A stretch of 64,000 nucleotides of DNA from Phycomyces nitens (taxonomy: Eukaryota > Mucoromycota > Mucoromycetes > Mucorales > Phycomycetaceae). The stretch covers positions 4,588,001 to 4,652,000 of the forward strand of contig JAHRBC010000002.1 of NCBI GenBank assembly GCA_022702545.1, given 5' to 3'. Position numbers and translations under genes: made by a program. Below the pieces are notes generated by a model, which ran no database searches, was not told the DNA's origin, and saw nothing but the letters and a program-made list of their open reading frames with translations. Below are positions 1 to 11,276 of the stretch, in pieces. Numbering within the stretch: position 1 is the stretch's first letter; every line of letters starts with the position of its first letter.

Positions 1-60
1 AACTGGATATACTTTAACTTTTTCTAAACCACAATAAAGAGTCTCAAAGTATCCACCGTC

Positions 61-281
61 CCAATTTCTACTACAAATATCACAAAGGTTGTTTTTAATT
101 GCGTGAAAAATTTTTAAATACTTACCAGAGAGTATAAAAGAAGCAAAAAGAAAAAAGAAAGAGAAAAAGGGAAAATTGGGAAAAAAGAATCCATACGCAT
201 TTTTAGATTATAGTAAGCCCTAATAAATTATGAGAATAATGGGATTATGAAAACTGTGTGTCCACAAATTCATTTTATTTT
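61..281 (+). repeat. Long inverted repeat, left arm
   Basis: This stretch is the reverse complement of about 9720-9900, with only scattered differences. Resuming after CACTA-1, 3836-4260 matches 9245-9720 in the same inverted sense. It is the subterminal region and first companion exon of family C present twice, head to head. On the - strand it carries a good intron donor context (CTCTCTG then GTAAGTA) matching the donor at 9850, so a divergent spliced transcript may run through it. Confidence 0.75.
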
Positions 282-3200
282 CACTACGGCGAGAGGAGTG
301 GGAACAGCTACCGAAACGGTAACATAACTGCCGTTTTTTCTGATTTTAGACTGCTTTTTCTCCGCAGATTGTGGTTGAAAGGTAATGTCATCGATGCCGA
401 TTCATAAAAGTCGCATGGAATCTCTTTTCATCTGGCAATGAGGTAGTTGTAGTACCATAGAAAGGGCCCGTAAATTTTTAGGCAACGTTATTTATCGAAA
501 TGAGCATTTTATTTGGTGTTGAAGATGTTGAGCATTCTTGAAAAAAATAATTTTTGTCCTGTGTGAACGAAACGGTAACATAACTGCCATTTTTTGAAAC
601 CGAATTTTTGTTTTTGACATTATTAGCTGCTTTATTTTATTTGGTGTCCATATAATAATATAAAGAAGTATAGAAAGCACATTATAAAGAAAGAATTATA
701 AAATAAAGAGGCTACTCATGGTGACGCGTCAATTATTCTTGAATATGTAGTACAGTGCAATAAAATAGAATTATTTCCGTCTGGTAGGTATTGATTGAGT
801 CGTTGATGTTGGACGTCATCTACATCAACAACTGCAAATGTCGGTTGTAGTATATAGCCCGTTGTACAAAGTGCGGGCTGCTACTTTATTTCTGCTACAT
901 ACAAGTCATCGTTTGCAATGCCGTGCTCCTTCATGAGTTTTTTCTGAAGTAACAAAGTATTGACCAAAGTCTTAATCTCTATATTAAAAGTAGAGATGAA
1001 CAATACTAATGAGCTGGTTTTCATTAGTTATATTGTGATTGTTAGGTAAGCATGTACAAGGAGCAAGTGATTCCTACTTTGTGTTTTTACTAATACTATA
1101 TTTATTTTCTACAAGGACAAGGGGGTGTTGGGTGGTGATTGTCAGTGCTAATATCGCCGTTTGGGTATATAAATGAAGAATTCAAAGTTGAATCCGTCCA
1201 ATGATGGACATTAACAATGACAGTGGAAACATCAACCTCCATAGCATTCAAATCAGTATGCCACAGGTAATAACTAAACAGAACTTCATTTATACTATTC
1301 TTATGCCGTGTATAACATTAATATTTAAATAGACAAATTGACTGAAAAGCTTACACAGTTGGTCACCACTTCTCCCATTGAAAATATCCTAAAAACGAGC
1401 TTAGTATATGTATGTGGTTGCAAAAGGTTAATATTATGATACATACTAATTGCTATATTGATATAGCCACGAATTTCAAAGTATCTAATGAGCTTATCCA
1501 GTTTACTTATAATTCTCTCTATGAATTGAGTGGAGCAGCTTTGTAATGGGCCTCGGCGATTTATTATATGAAAAAATGTGTATCAGGTAATTTTGAATAG
1601 TTTAAAAGAGACTTTGAGATATAGTCTTGCTATAAACTTGTTGGGAAAGTAAGTTGCGCAGATTCTTAAAGTGTATCTTATGGAAAAGGTAATAATCGAT
1701 TGTAACAACAATAGAATACTATACTATGATTTAACTTGTGATTTTTATTTTATCTGGCAACGCAAAAGTTATATTAAGATACAAGGGCCATTCCTTTGTT
1801 CATAATCTAAAGGATATGGTTATTATCCATGCTTGGCAAGTATCAGACAGCAAGCTATTTTATTAATATTTTCACCAAAAACCTTTGCAGTCAAATGAAG
1901 ATTGATCAACCCAAAGGGACATTCAAAAGTCAATAGTTTGTTAAAGTGTGGTTTGTATATATTTTTCATTTATTATAAATGGATATTTGGTATAAAAAGG
2001 GATAAATTAGACAAATACCTTGATTAGCTTGGTAAGTTCGCAATTGATACAAGTGGTGGTCTCAAAGAAAAGAGTAAACTTCATTTACATAATATGCTTT
2101 ATCACCAAGATTAAAAAATACGGCACAAGAGAACCCATAGAGAATAACCTTTGTTTTTGTTAATATTTTTCTCAAACCATTCTTTGACTATGAATCGCGG
2201 CATCAACTAAAAGCATGGTCTTATATTATCAAACACTATTTAATTGACAAGAACACTCTCCTATGGCCATAAAATAATATAATGGTCTATCACAGAATCA
2301 ATATAAATATTATAGAATGCTGTGCACCAAAAGACTTGGAAAAGGCTTTACAATCAATAACCAAGCTCATAAATAAATAATAGAGAATAATAAAATAAGT
2401 TGACTCTTTAATATATGTTTTGAATACACATGGTAGTTAATACAATATTATTTATCCCAATATAGCAGCAAAGTGCAAGTCGTTCTTTTCTTTTTTGAAG
2501 ATGAGGTGTTGCAACTTGGTGATGGCGCTGAATTAGCAATCTTGACGGATGTGCAACGGGTGATTGCTTTGTTGATCATCTATTGCTAATCTAATGCCAA
2601 CATAATATTTCTACTCTTTAATATAGCTCTACACTGCCAAAAAACGAGTATTGTGTAAGTGCTAAGCAATAAAACAAGGGTTTAAGATTGTTCTTTTAGG
2701 CAACCCTTATTGGCCCTGTTGCATTTTTTAGCATATGCTTAGTGTGCTTTCTTTTTTCTTTTCTTTTTTTGCTTCTCTTGTCTTGTCTTTGCAATGACTC
2801 TTTGAATTAAAACCAAATGAGCCTCCTTCATGTAAGATCGGCACGGTTATAAACACCTGATTGACATCCCGATTGAACCATCTTTAGCTTGATTACCTTT
2901 GATTTAAGAATGAAATGCAGCTCGCTCTTTTTTCCCCCAGAAACAAAAGAGCGAAAACTTTTTACGGCTATATTACAATAAGGTTTGTCCTTTTTACACT
3001 TGGCAATCTCTGTAAGATATACACTTTTCTTTTCTAATGAGCTGATTACTCTGTTTGCTACAATGAGATTCGAATCAGTTTTGAATCATATGATTTGAAT
3101 ATGCCAAAGTTGATTTTCTATGGTAAGACGATTGTCTAATAATTATATTATTCTTCAACTAATTTTTCAGTACATATTCTATTGACCTCCTATTACATAT

Positions 3201-3832
3201 AGTGTTTATTTCTGGAGATCCCTTTCAGTATAATCATTCAAAACAAAAGGCATTATATAGTAATTGACAAGCATAATATATACTTGTATGCAGTACAAAA
3301 TAATGTACTAGGTTTATATGATTGCTTCTTTTTCTAACCACAAAACTTTTTTAGCAATTGAATGAATGCTAAGGATCATCTAATATATATCAATGTAATA
3401 TTATTATGCGTGTATAGCTTATAACAAAAGTTTGTACTATATATGTTTTATAATATTAAATAGCATTAGTTTTAAGTATTTTTCTATAATAATTGTGCGC
3501 AAAATACGGTATGAATTAAATCAAGACATTCTATAATAAAGAATAAACCATTCTTTCAAAAGAATGGTCGTAAAAGAATAGCAGAACCCATTATCAAATA
3601 GAGTACTATAAAAGAGAGGTTATAGTGTATAACGGAAGCATTTTTGGTTGGATAAAAAAACGGTAGTTATGTTACCAAAACGGTAGTTATCTGCCGATTT
3701 TCGCCACTATAAAAACGGTAGCTACTACCAAATTCGCCTTACACAGGGTCATATCTACCGTTTTTCCCCACCAAAAAATCGGCAGTTATGTTACCAAAAC
3801 GGTAGATAACTGCCGATTTCTTAGCCGTAGTG
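282..3832. mobile_element. CACTA-1: non-autonomous or decayed CACTA element
   Basis: Starts CACTACGGC (282) and ends GCCGTAGTG (3832), flanked by TTT on both sides (279-281 and 3833-3835), a 3-bp target duplication typical of CACTA elements. Joining the flanks restores a sequence that aligns with the uninterrupted inverted copy near 9690. Both ends carry clustered AACGGTAG/CTACCGTT motifs, the kind of subterminal repeats that CACTA transposases bind. Its left 400 bp is the reverse complement of the right end of CACTA-3 (23460-23794), so they are one family in opposite orientation. The 3 kb interior has no open frame I can support. Confidence 0.85.
3640..3832. repeat. Subterminal ACGGTAG repeat cluster of CACTA-1
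   Basis: At least seven direct and inverted copies of AACGGTAG or the variant CGGCAGTTA lie in under 200 bp, several as back-to-back palindromes (GGTAGTTATGTTACC). Equivalent clusters end CACTA-2 (9065-9244) and begin CACTA-3 (20619-20800). By analogy with En/Spm these would be transposase or accessory-protein binding sites; that function is inferred. Confidence 0.7.
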
Positions 3833-4015
3833 TTTGCTGTACTCCGAAAATATACTTTTTTTCAATATATAAATATAGTTTTTTTGACAAGTAATATTAT
3901 TGTTCTTACCTGACACTACACCCACTACTACAGCTTATTATGTAAGTCTATATATTCAAGGATATATATAATAAAAATATATTAATCTATGTATTATTAT
4001 TATTTTATTTTAAAA

Positions 4016-5247
4016 ATGTCCCCAACCCAAGCAAACTCAGGACGCAAAGCCAGAGCAAATCCAGCTGCTCCAATTGACCGTGTTGTTGCTGGTCGTATCA
4101 GCCAGTGTGAGATTATGCCTAGATCTCCTAGTACTGGTGAGGGAAGTAGCCAAGGCAGGACAGAAATGGCCGCTATCCTTGAAGACTTGAGGTTCCTCAA
4201 GTCCAGAATGGGAATGGTCTATGACATCGCTGGCAAGACCAACAAGACCATGAGTACACTCATGGAAGCCCATGCCAGTGGTGTCCAGAGCCAGCTCCCT
4301 CTTGGCCAAGCTGGTTCCGTTGGAATGGTTCCTTCTGTTGGCCCCTCCAGCTCAATTAGTCCCAGTGATATGCGCGCGATTGTCTTGGTATGAATATTAT
4401 TATTGTTTTGTAAAAAAATATTTTCTCACAAATTATATCCAAGAACTTATTGAGAATAAGATGTGGAAGAAAGACCTTGACTCCGAAGATCCAGCTCTGA
4501 TTGCTGAGAACGAAGGCAAGCAGAAATGGGATAAGGATGAGAGGATCGACCACCCAGACAATGTCAGGGTCATTAACTACATGAGAGACTACATTCTCTC
4601 ACAGCCTTGTGCTGCTGGTTTTTGGCCTGGCATGGTAGTGCAAAAACTAAAAAATAACTATAAGTACTACCATCGCGTTGCAAAGATGACTGAAGAGCAG
4701 TCTATTGCAAAGAAGAAAAAGGTTCGGGCCAACAGCAGGCTCGTCGAGGTTAGTATAAAGACAATATGATATTTTTGACTTAATCTGAAAATTTTTCTAG
4801 ATCCACTCGTGCAGGGTGGCGGTCTACAAGCGTCACTGGAGGGCAATTGATGAGGAGATGGGCCATAAGCCTGAAAACTCTGAGGAGATGGCCTATCTCC
4901 ATGTCCTCCAAAAGGATGTGATGTCTGATGGTGAGTCGGGCATGGAAGACGTTGCACCTGGTATCACCATGCGTGTTCTCCATGTTGCTCGTCCCAGCTG
5001 GAGAAGCGATGAGATAATTAATATTTTGTAGAGTGATGTGCTGAGTGCTGATAAAAGACTGATAAATTTAATATAGTTGAACCGGCTTCTGGAGGTCATT
5101 GACCGTTTTTCAAGAGAGGATGATCTGAAACGGTCTGGACCAAAGACAAAGACAAGAATGCCCAGACAGCAAACATCAGTCAAGGAGATTCCTGCCCCAA
5201 GTCACCTGACTTTGAATTTGCCTGTCTGGACATTCAAAAATGAATAA
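4016..5247 (+). CDS. Companion protein of E1 (family C), 4 exons
   Basis: Spliced gene of unknown function found in every CACTG element here. Approximate exons: 4016-4387, 4455-4748, 4801-5011, 5077-5247. Start chosen at 4016 because the inverted paralogue at 9503 begins at the same Met (MSS/MSP). Exon 1 has a helical LEDLRFLKSR segment; exon 2 is basic; exon 3 holds the family hallmark MSDGESG...ARPSWRSDE; exon 4 begins LNRLLEVIDRF, matching FNRFIQVVDRF in family A. The third donor reads AT where all paralogues have GT (5012), and the first acceptor is a weak GAG, so this copy may be mis-spliced. It converges on the transposase gene with about 95 bp between stops. By position it resembles the DNA-binding TnpA partner of En/Spm, but that is inference only. 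Confidence 0.6.
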
Positions 5248-5342
5248 ATCTTTGTTTTTGTCTTTTTTACTTTTTAAATACATGATTCGCAAAACAACCT
5301 ATAAAATTATAATTAAAACCAAGAGAGATAAGATAAATATAT

Positions 5343-8300
5343 TTAGGCGGAAACCTTTCTAGGCAAGGGGACAACTAGTTTTTTGTTAATGCTACTACTA
5401 GATTTATAATCCACAATTGCAACAGGCAGGAGAATCCGATGGACAGGAAGAATGCTTTGAAAGTCAAGAGCTGAAAATTCGTCCTTGTGAATCTCAATGC
5501 CTTCAGCCTCTCTGGTGGTGTCTGACGTAGTTTTGAACCAGTTCACAAAAGCAAAGGTGTGTTGACTGTTATAGGCATTTCCACGATGTGAAGAAGAAAC
5601 AGCAGGGCTAAATGCGTGAACAAATAGATACTGAATCTCTCCAACATACGCGTACACTGCCTCGGTCTTTTCCTCAACAAATAATGCTTGGATGTATGAT
5701 CCTTTTTGATTTCTACCACTCCTTCCTTTGAACATCTGGCCTAGAATACTGACAGACTTGAGCATTTTGATCCAGTCATTGACAAAAGCAGAGGAAGCCA
5801 TGGTGTCATTACAGCCTTTGATGGACCTGTCATTGTAGGCAACCTGGTAATATTCCACCAAACAGTCATATTCTGCCCTACTCATCATACTCATGGGCTT
5901 CTTTTTCAATGGGAGTGTTGATGGTGGCAAAGGCTCGTTACCATATACTGTTATCAATGGATTTTCAGCATATTCAACAAAATCAGGCAATGAGAAGGTA
6001 GAGAAATAATGAGAATGTGCTGGCGTGGATATAGTGTCTGGGGTATTGGTAAACATGCGAAAGATATCTGACAAATGATATCCATTGGCTGTGCTCAGAA
6101 ACCCATGAACAAAATCTGCCTTTCGTGTATCCTCAACAAAGCTTCTCATGTATGTGGCCTCGAATCCACCTTTCCTGTTCGTGTTGATGTTTTTGAGGAT
6201 ACTGTTGTACCTCTCAAAACCAAAAAGCCAGTAGCCATAAACCGAACCAAAGTCCAGAACCATTTCACGAAGGTGAAGATGGAGGTGCATGTTGGGAGAG
6301 AGGAGGTCAGACTCATATAATTGCTCACAACCTTTGCCAAACTGCTCCAGATTGTGATGCGCTTCCTCAATATCGTCCTCAGAGATACTTGGCTTGGTCA
6401 AAAAACAGCAGGCATTTACAAAAAACATCCAATTTTTGAACATTGGCAGTGGCAGCACGTTCTTCAATACCACGGGATAGTATACCAAACACCACGACTT
6501 CCACTCATCAGCTTTCATGAAGAGGAACCCCTTTGCAATCTTCGTCTTTAATGGAGTATAATCTGGCAGCAACACCATCTTTTCCACCATCTTCTGCATG
6601 GCAACGAGACTCTTATCGTTGATTACTCCATCTGCAACCCATCTCTCCATCATCCTCTTGGCAGTGCCTAAGAAGAGATTGTGCATTGGATCAATGATCG
6701 TGCAGCGGACAACGTCAAAGTACTGGAGACGATGCAGTTCGGACCAGCAAACACCACTGGCAACTTCAAGGCGCTGCCTCTCAGCTTGAGTGGCTGCATT
6801 TCTCCAGACCTCAGCATCCTTACGATTATCATTCTTAGTGCGAAGGAGCCACTTTGAGAAATCAAATCCAGAATAATCAACAGAGTTTGTTCCAGCTAAC
6901 CGATTGAACCGACAATTACACTTATGACAAGCATTTGTACTTGTATGGGATGTGAACCCACATACTTTCCTTGCGGCAGGGATGTCACAAGCGACCAGGA
7001 AAAGAGCGGCACGGACAGTTGCACCAGATGGGCATTGATGAGTCTTCATTCTGATTCCTTTATAGAGATCCTCCAACTCATTGACCAGTGGTTTGAGATA
7101 GTGATTTATCTCTGAGATTTTTGCTTCTCTGGGCCCAGGCATCAAACCAACGAGGATGATATTTTCCTTCTTGAATCTGACATCACGAGGAAGGTTGTTG
7201 ACAGCAAGGTAGATGGCACCACAAGAATACGTGACACCATCAAATGGTTGGAACCAGTCAATGTTTAATGTCAGCATAAGAGAGCGCTCGCTGTCAACAA
7301 AGGGGATTCCATTCACATCAGGCAACTCGTTCCACATTGCGCCATCATATATATCAAACATAGTCTTTTCCACCTTGGGACCACGATTCCAAGAGTTGAT
7401 CTGTGATTCAAAATCAGGCCGAGAAAAGAGTGTTTGGATAGAGTGTTTGATTGACTGGTAGATATACGATTTTTTTGGGACAGATGACAAATTGGACTTG
7501 AACAAGCCATGGCCACACAAGGCGCTGTTTTCAAACTTGTCAAATGTACAGAAAAGAGGTGCACCATCGTTCTCGTAAATGCTGTGACATTCACCACATG
7601 CAACATACTTCTTGATTCCCTTTGTCAATGCATTCATTCCTGCCATACTTTTGAGACCAGAGACACTTGATGGGACTCAGAAAGAATCGCCAAAAAATCC
7701 AGGATCTTGTTCACGATTGCAATCAAGATAATCGCGCCTTCATTGACAACGTAAAAGGAAATGAACAGGGCAAGAGCCTTGACTATAAAGCCGTGAATGA
7801 AACTCAATTCTGAGTTGAATTCTAGAAACATATTAATCAAAAAAAAAGCATATTAATATATAATATTTATATAGATAGAGTGATTATCAGCTCAGATACT
7901 ATACAGACCTTCATCATCATTCATCTCGTCTTCACTTTCACTGTCAGAGTCAGAGTCAGAGTCACCAACTGAGCTACATTCATCCTCTGCACCAAAAATG
8001 GCATCGGACTCAGAGAGAGGTAGGTTTCTAATGGGTTCTTGTACCCCCTCATATTCTTCAACGCCGTTTTCCAAGTCTGCCCAGGTGTAAAAAAAATTAA
8101 TTTAATAAAAAAACAATAAAATTTTAAGAAATCCTTACCACCATACTCAAAATCCATGGCCTTTACATTGTCTACGGCCTCAAAGTATTGCTCTTCAGTA
8201 TCAACAATTTCCATTACTATTTAATTCAAAAATGTATTTATTATTAATTAAATAATTTTCAAATTAAAATATAAAATATATCTTACATCTACCACTGAAA

Positions 8301-8437
8301 AAACTGTTTTTGGCATCTTCTTTAAGCATATGACGCTTAAATGTTTGAGCTGTGAGAAAATCAAATCCACCCTCTTTGTTCTTGCAAATAGAACATCTAC
8401 ATTCTTTTGTTCTTGTAGATTTACGGATAGGAGCCAT
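5343..8437 (-). pseudogene. Tnp2-like transposase of E1 (family C), frameshifted
   Basis: CACTA-type DDE transposase with large last exon 5343 to about 7830. Visible landmarks: NIDWFQPFDG (first catalytic Asp region), LVGLMPGPRE, ACDIPAARK, IDPMHNLFLGTAKRM (second Asp region), and YGYWLFGFERYNSILK (Glu region). The N-terminal exon at 8437 encodes CRCSICKNKEGG...FKRHM, a C-x-C-x2-C...H zinc-finger-like module shared by all copies; the exons at about 8214 and 8074 are acidic and Ser/Asp rich. The frame between the KILDFLAILSES segment and PSSVSGLKSM is broken by one base near 7671-7690, so the gene is probably dead. Assignment to the family is secure; the intron limits are approximate. Confidence 0.8.
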
Positions 8438-8654
8438 TGTTTAATAAATAATTGAAATGTTTTGGTTTAACAGTAAAGAAGATATATTCAGGTACAGTTT
8501 ATTTGATATACTTTGAGTTTAATAATTATTTTTTTCATGCTACACAATCGCCTACACCCAATAAAATCCATCAAAAATATTTTTTCTCTCTGAACTCACA
8601 AAAAAGGGCCTGAGCTAGAAAATTGACCTTTATATCCCATACCTACTGTATCAA

Positions 8655-8689
8655 CTACACATATGGGAATCAGGGGTATTTTTGCAGTG
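8655..8689. repeat. Right terminal inverted repeat of E1
   Basis: Reads ACATATGGGAATCAGGGG then TATTTTTGCAGTG. The same sequence with two or three changes lies at 10968-11002. It marks the transposase-side end of E1. Confidence 0.75.
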
Positions 8690-9244
8690 ATATATACTGG
8701 TATGCTATCCAAAACAATATGCTTGGTTTATTTGATCGCTTCATTCTCTGACCACAATATCTATATATCAATTGATGAAGACCAAAGGCCTTCCAAGTCA
8801 TAACAACATGTTGTTGGCATCGTGTATAGATTGAGTAAAAGGTTTGTACCATATACGTTTTATAATATTAAATAGTATTTGCTTTTGGTATGTTTTAATA
8901 TTATTATTATATATATTTTAATATTATTTGAAATAAATCAAAATTATAATAAAAAATAAATCATTATTTCAAATAAATGGCAGTAAAAAAAGAATGGGTG
9001 CTAGTGTATAAAGTAATATAAAAGAGAAGCTATAGTATATAAAGAAACGATTTTGGTTGGATAAAAAAACGGTAGCTGTGCCTATTCCTGCCTCATAACT
9101 ACCCTTTTTTTTCGCACTAAAAAAACGGTAACAGCTACCGAAATCGCCTTATACAGAGTCTTTACTACCGTTTTTTTTTGGTGGGAAAAAACGGTAGTAA
9201 TGCTACCAAAACGGTAGTTAGCTACCATTTTTTCCGCCGTAGTG
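8690..9244. mobile_element. CACTA-2: terminal fragment of a CACTACGG element
   Basis: This is the reverse complement of the left 550 bp of CACTA-3 (20619-21170) and ends CCGCCGTAGTG at 9244. Homology begins exactly where E1 ends (8690), so E1 inserted into this element. CACTA-2 in turn interrupts the first exon of the companion gene of E1'. The rest of the element must lie left of the window. No gene is present; it contains the subterminal ACGGTAG repeat cluster (9065-9244). Confidence 0.75.
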
Positions 9245-9503
9245 CATGGGCTTCCATGAATGTACTCATGGTCTGGTTGGTCTTGCCAGCAATGTCATAG
9301 ACCATTCCCATTCTGGACTTGAGGAACCTCAAGTCTTCAAGGACAGTGGCCATTTCTGTCTGTCCTTGACTACTTTCTTCACTGCTACTGGGGGCCCTTG
9401 GAAGGATTTCATGCTGGCTAATATGGCCAGCAGCAACACGGTGAATGGGAGCAGTTTGGTTTGCTCTGACTTTGCGTCCTGAGTTTCTCTGGTTTGAAGA
9501 CAT
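9245..9503 (-). pseudogene. Truncated companion gene exon 1 (E1')
   Basis: Encodes MSSNQRNSGRKVRAN... through MSTFMEAHA, about 75 percent identical to exon 1 of the E1 companion (4016 onward), and stops where CACTA-2 begins at 9244. The remaining exons are not in this window. It confirms Met-4016 as the start of the E1 gene. Confidence 0.8.
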
Positions 9504-11002
9504 TTTCTAAATATTTTTTTTAAAATAAAATAAAATAATAAGCATAAATAAATCTATATATATTAACATATATTTCTTTGAATACATAGACATACATTAT
9601 AATTTGCAGTATAAGGTATAGTGTCAAATAAGAACAATAGTATTATATATATATATAAAAGACTGTATTTATATCTTTAAAAACAATATCTGGAGTATAA
9701 TAAAAAAAAGAGTCTTGGGTACACAGTTTTCATAATCCCATTATTCTCATAATTTATTAGGGCTTACTATAATCTAAAAATGCATATGGATTCTTTTTTC
9801 CCAATTTTCCCTTTTTCTCTCTCTTTTTACTTTTTGCTTTCTTTATACTCTCTGGTAAGTACTTGAAAATTTTTCACGCAATTAAAGACAACCTTTAACA
9901 TTTTTTCAATTATCTAAAAGACATCCTATAGTCACTTTTATTCAAGCTTGCACAAGAAAAATGTAAATGGGTGCACTATTTTTTATTGCTGTTGCTAATC
10001 AGTAATCTTCATCTTGTAGATTCAAAACAACTCCTTTCAATCGCAATGGCCAAAGATAACAATGATGAAGTGAAATGGACGGAATGTACTTGGTATGTTT
10101 GAATATTTTATCACTATTAATACTAATATATTCTGTCTTTACTATCAGCCTTTTTATCAAAGAAAATTGCTGCGTTTTAACAAAGACATGGAATATCCAA
10201 CAAACCAGTTTGTCTTGGTAAGTAATCAGTCATTCCTATTGCTTTTCTAACAGAAAAATATAGATATCTTTTTCTATTACGCGTACATATTTTTTGATTG
10301 CTATATCATTATCTATCTTGAGATACTGTTTGGTATACCTGAAAATTCGGTCTCAAAGTCTTAGTTGTCTACTCTGTTTGAGCAACTACTTTTCCAGTTA
10401 TTCAAGATGATAGTCAATGAATCAGTTATGCTTTCTACCCGTGTTTCAAAAGGTAAAAACAAATTAGTATCAATATAGCTATAGCCATGAATCTAGACCA
10501 AATTACTAGGCTGTATATTATGAGAAAAATATTTTATCAATAAAAATCTATTCGTAAACTATTTTCCATGGCTTATTTATAAAGAAGTATAAAATAAACC
10601 CCCAATTGAAAGTGTTTAAAGTGTCAAACAGATTAAACAACCAATAAATATACGTCCTTTAGAACATAGGTGAATAGTTTGCAGAAAATAGTCGAAAAGT
10701 TTGCATCTTGATCTATTAAAAAATAGATTTTTTTATTGATATTGAAAAAATAATTCATGTAACGTTTGACTAAAAAGAAATAAGATAACACTTTCAGTTA
10801 TAGTTCTGTACACTCTTGAGTTTAACAAGCCTACACGTCCAAAAGCAGAGCTTTATATCCACCGAATTACTTCATTATCTTATATGTGTTGTTTTTTATA
10901 TATGCAAGATAACATTTCAATTTAATTCTAGAATTTGTTTTTTATTTCACTCAGAATTTTGCAAACTATCACATATGGGAATCGGGGGGTATTTTTGCAG
11001 TG
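9245..11002. mobile_element. E1': companion-side remnant of a second family-C transposon
   Basis: Opposite in orientation to E1. Holds the truncated companion exon (9245-9503) and its whole upstream subterminal region, ending at the family-C terminus ...TATTTTTGCAGTG (11002). The part 9504-11002 has no long open frame, but on the + strand shows several GT-AG intron-like blocks (donors near 9853, 10092, 10218, 10381, 10452; acceptors near 10019, 10148, 10253, 10445, 10476). One pair would join a short frame starting MAKDNNDEVKWTE (10046). This is the family-C counterpart of the ORF3 region, but protein homology is not evident. Confidence 0.6.
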
Positions 11003-11203
11003 TGCTTGACACCCCCTATGACCCCAATACGCCCCACTGGAAAAACCCCTCAATTTCACCTAGTATAAATGGTGCAGATGGGTACTAGAAACATAAAGCT
11101 TTTTTTCATCTCAGACATTATTTTTTTTAAAAATAAAAAGTATAATTTTGATGCATCCTATTGGTTTGGGCAAAGGATCAAAGAGCAATAGCCTATTTCT
11201 TGT

Positions 11204-11212
11204 CTATAAAAT
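11204..11212 (+). promoter_or_regulatory. TATA box of E2 transposase
   Basis: TATAAAATGACAGCAAAT about 70 bp before the start codon; the identical string precedes the E3 and E4 transposase genes. 11035-11203 otherwise holds only the element terminus and AT-rich leader. Confidence 0.5.
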
Positions 11213-11276
11213 GACAGCAAATAAAAATATGTAGCACTTGTTTCCTTTTTTATCTCACAATCAAATAATATAAACT

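Larger units (their letters stand above)
1..8689. mobile_element. E1: family-C CACTG transposon (left end outside window)
   Basis: Two-gene DNA transposon: companion gene on + (4016-5247) converging on a transposase on - (5343-8437). Its right terminus is seen at 8689, reading ...TATTTTTGCAGTG, i.e. CACTGCAAAAATACCCC on the other strand. The same 17-bp start and about 30 bp of matching subterminal sequence occur at 11002, the companion-side end of the sister copy E1', so these are the family-C terminal inverted repeats. The left end lies before base 1. E1 itself is interrupted by CACTA-1 (282-3832), and its right end sits inside another CACTA element (8690-9244). Superfamily placement (CACTA/EnSpm) rests on CACTG termini plus a Tnp2-like transposase. 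Confidence 0.75.

Noticed and set aside
10816..11088. 90-codon frame crossing the E1' and E2 termini
   Set aside because: Runs through two transposon ends and unrelated sequence; no homologue in sister copies.
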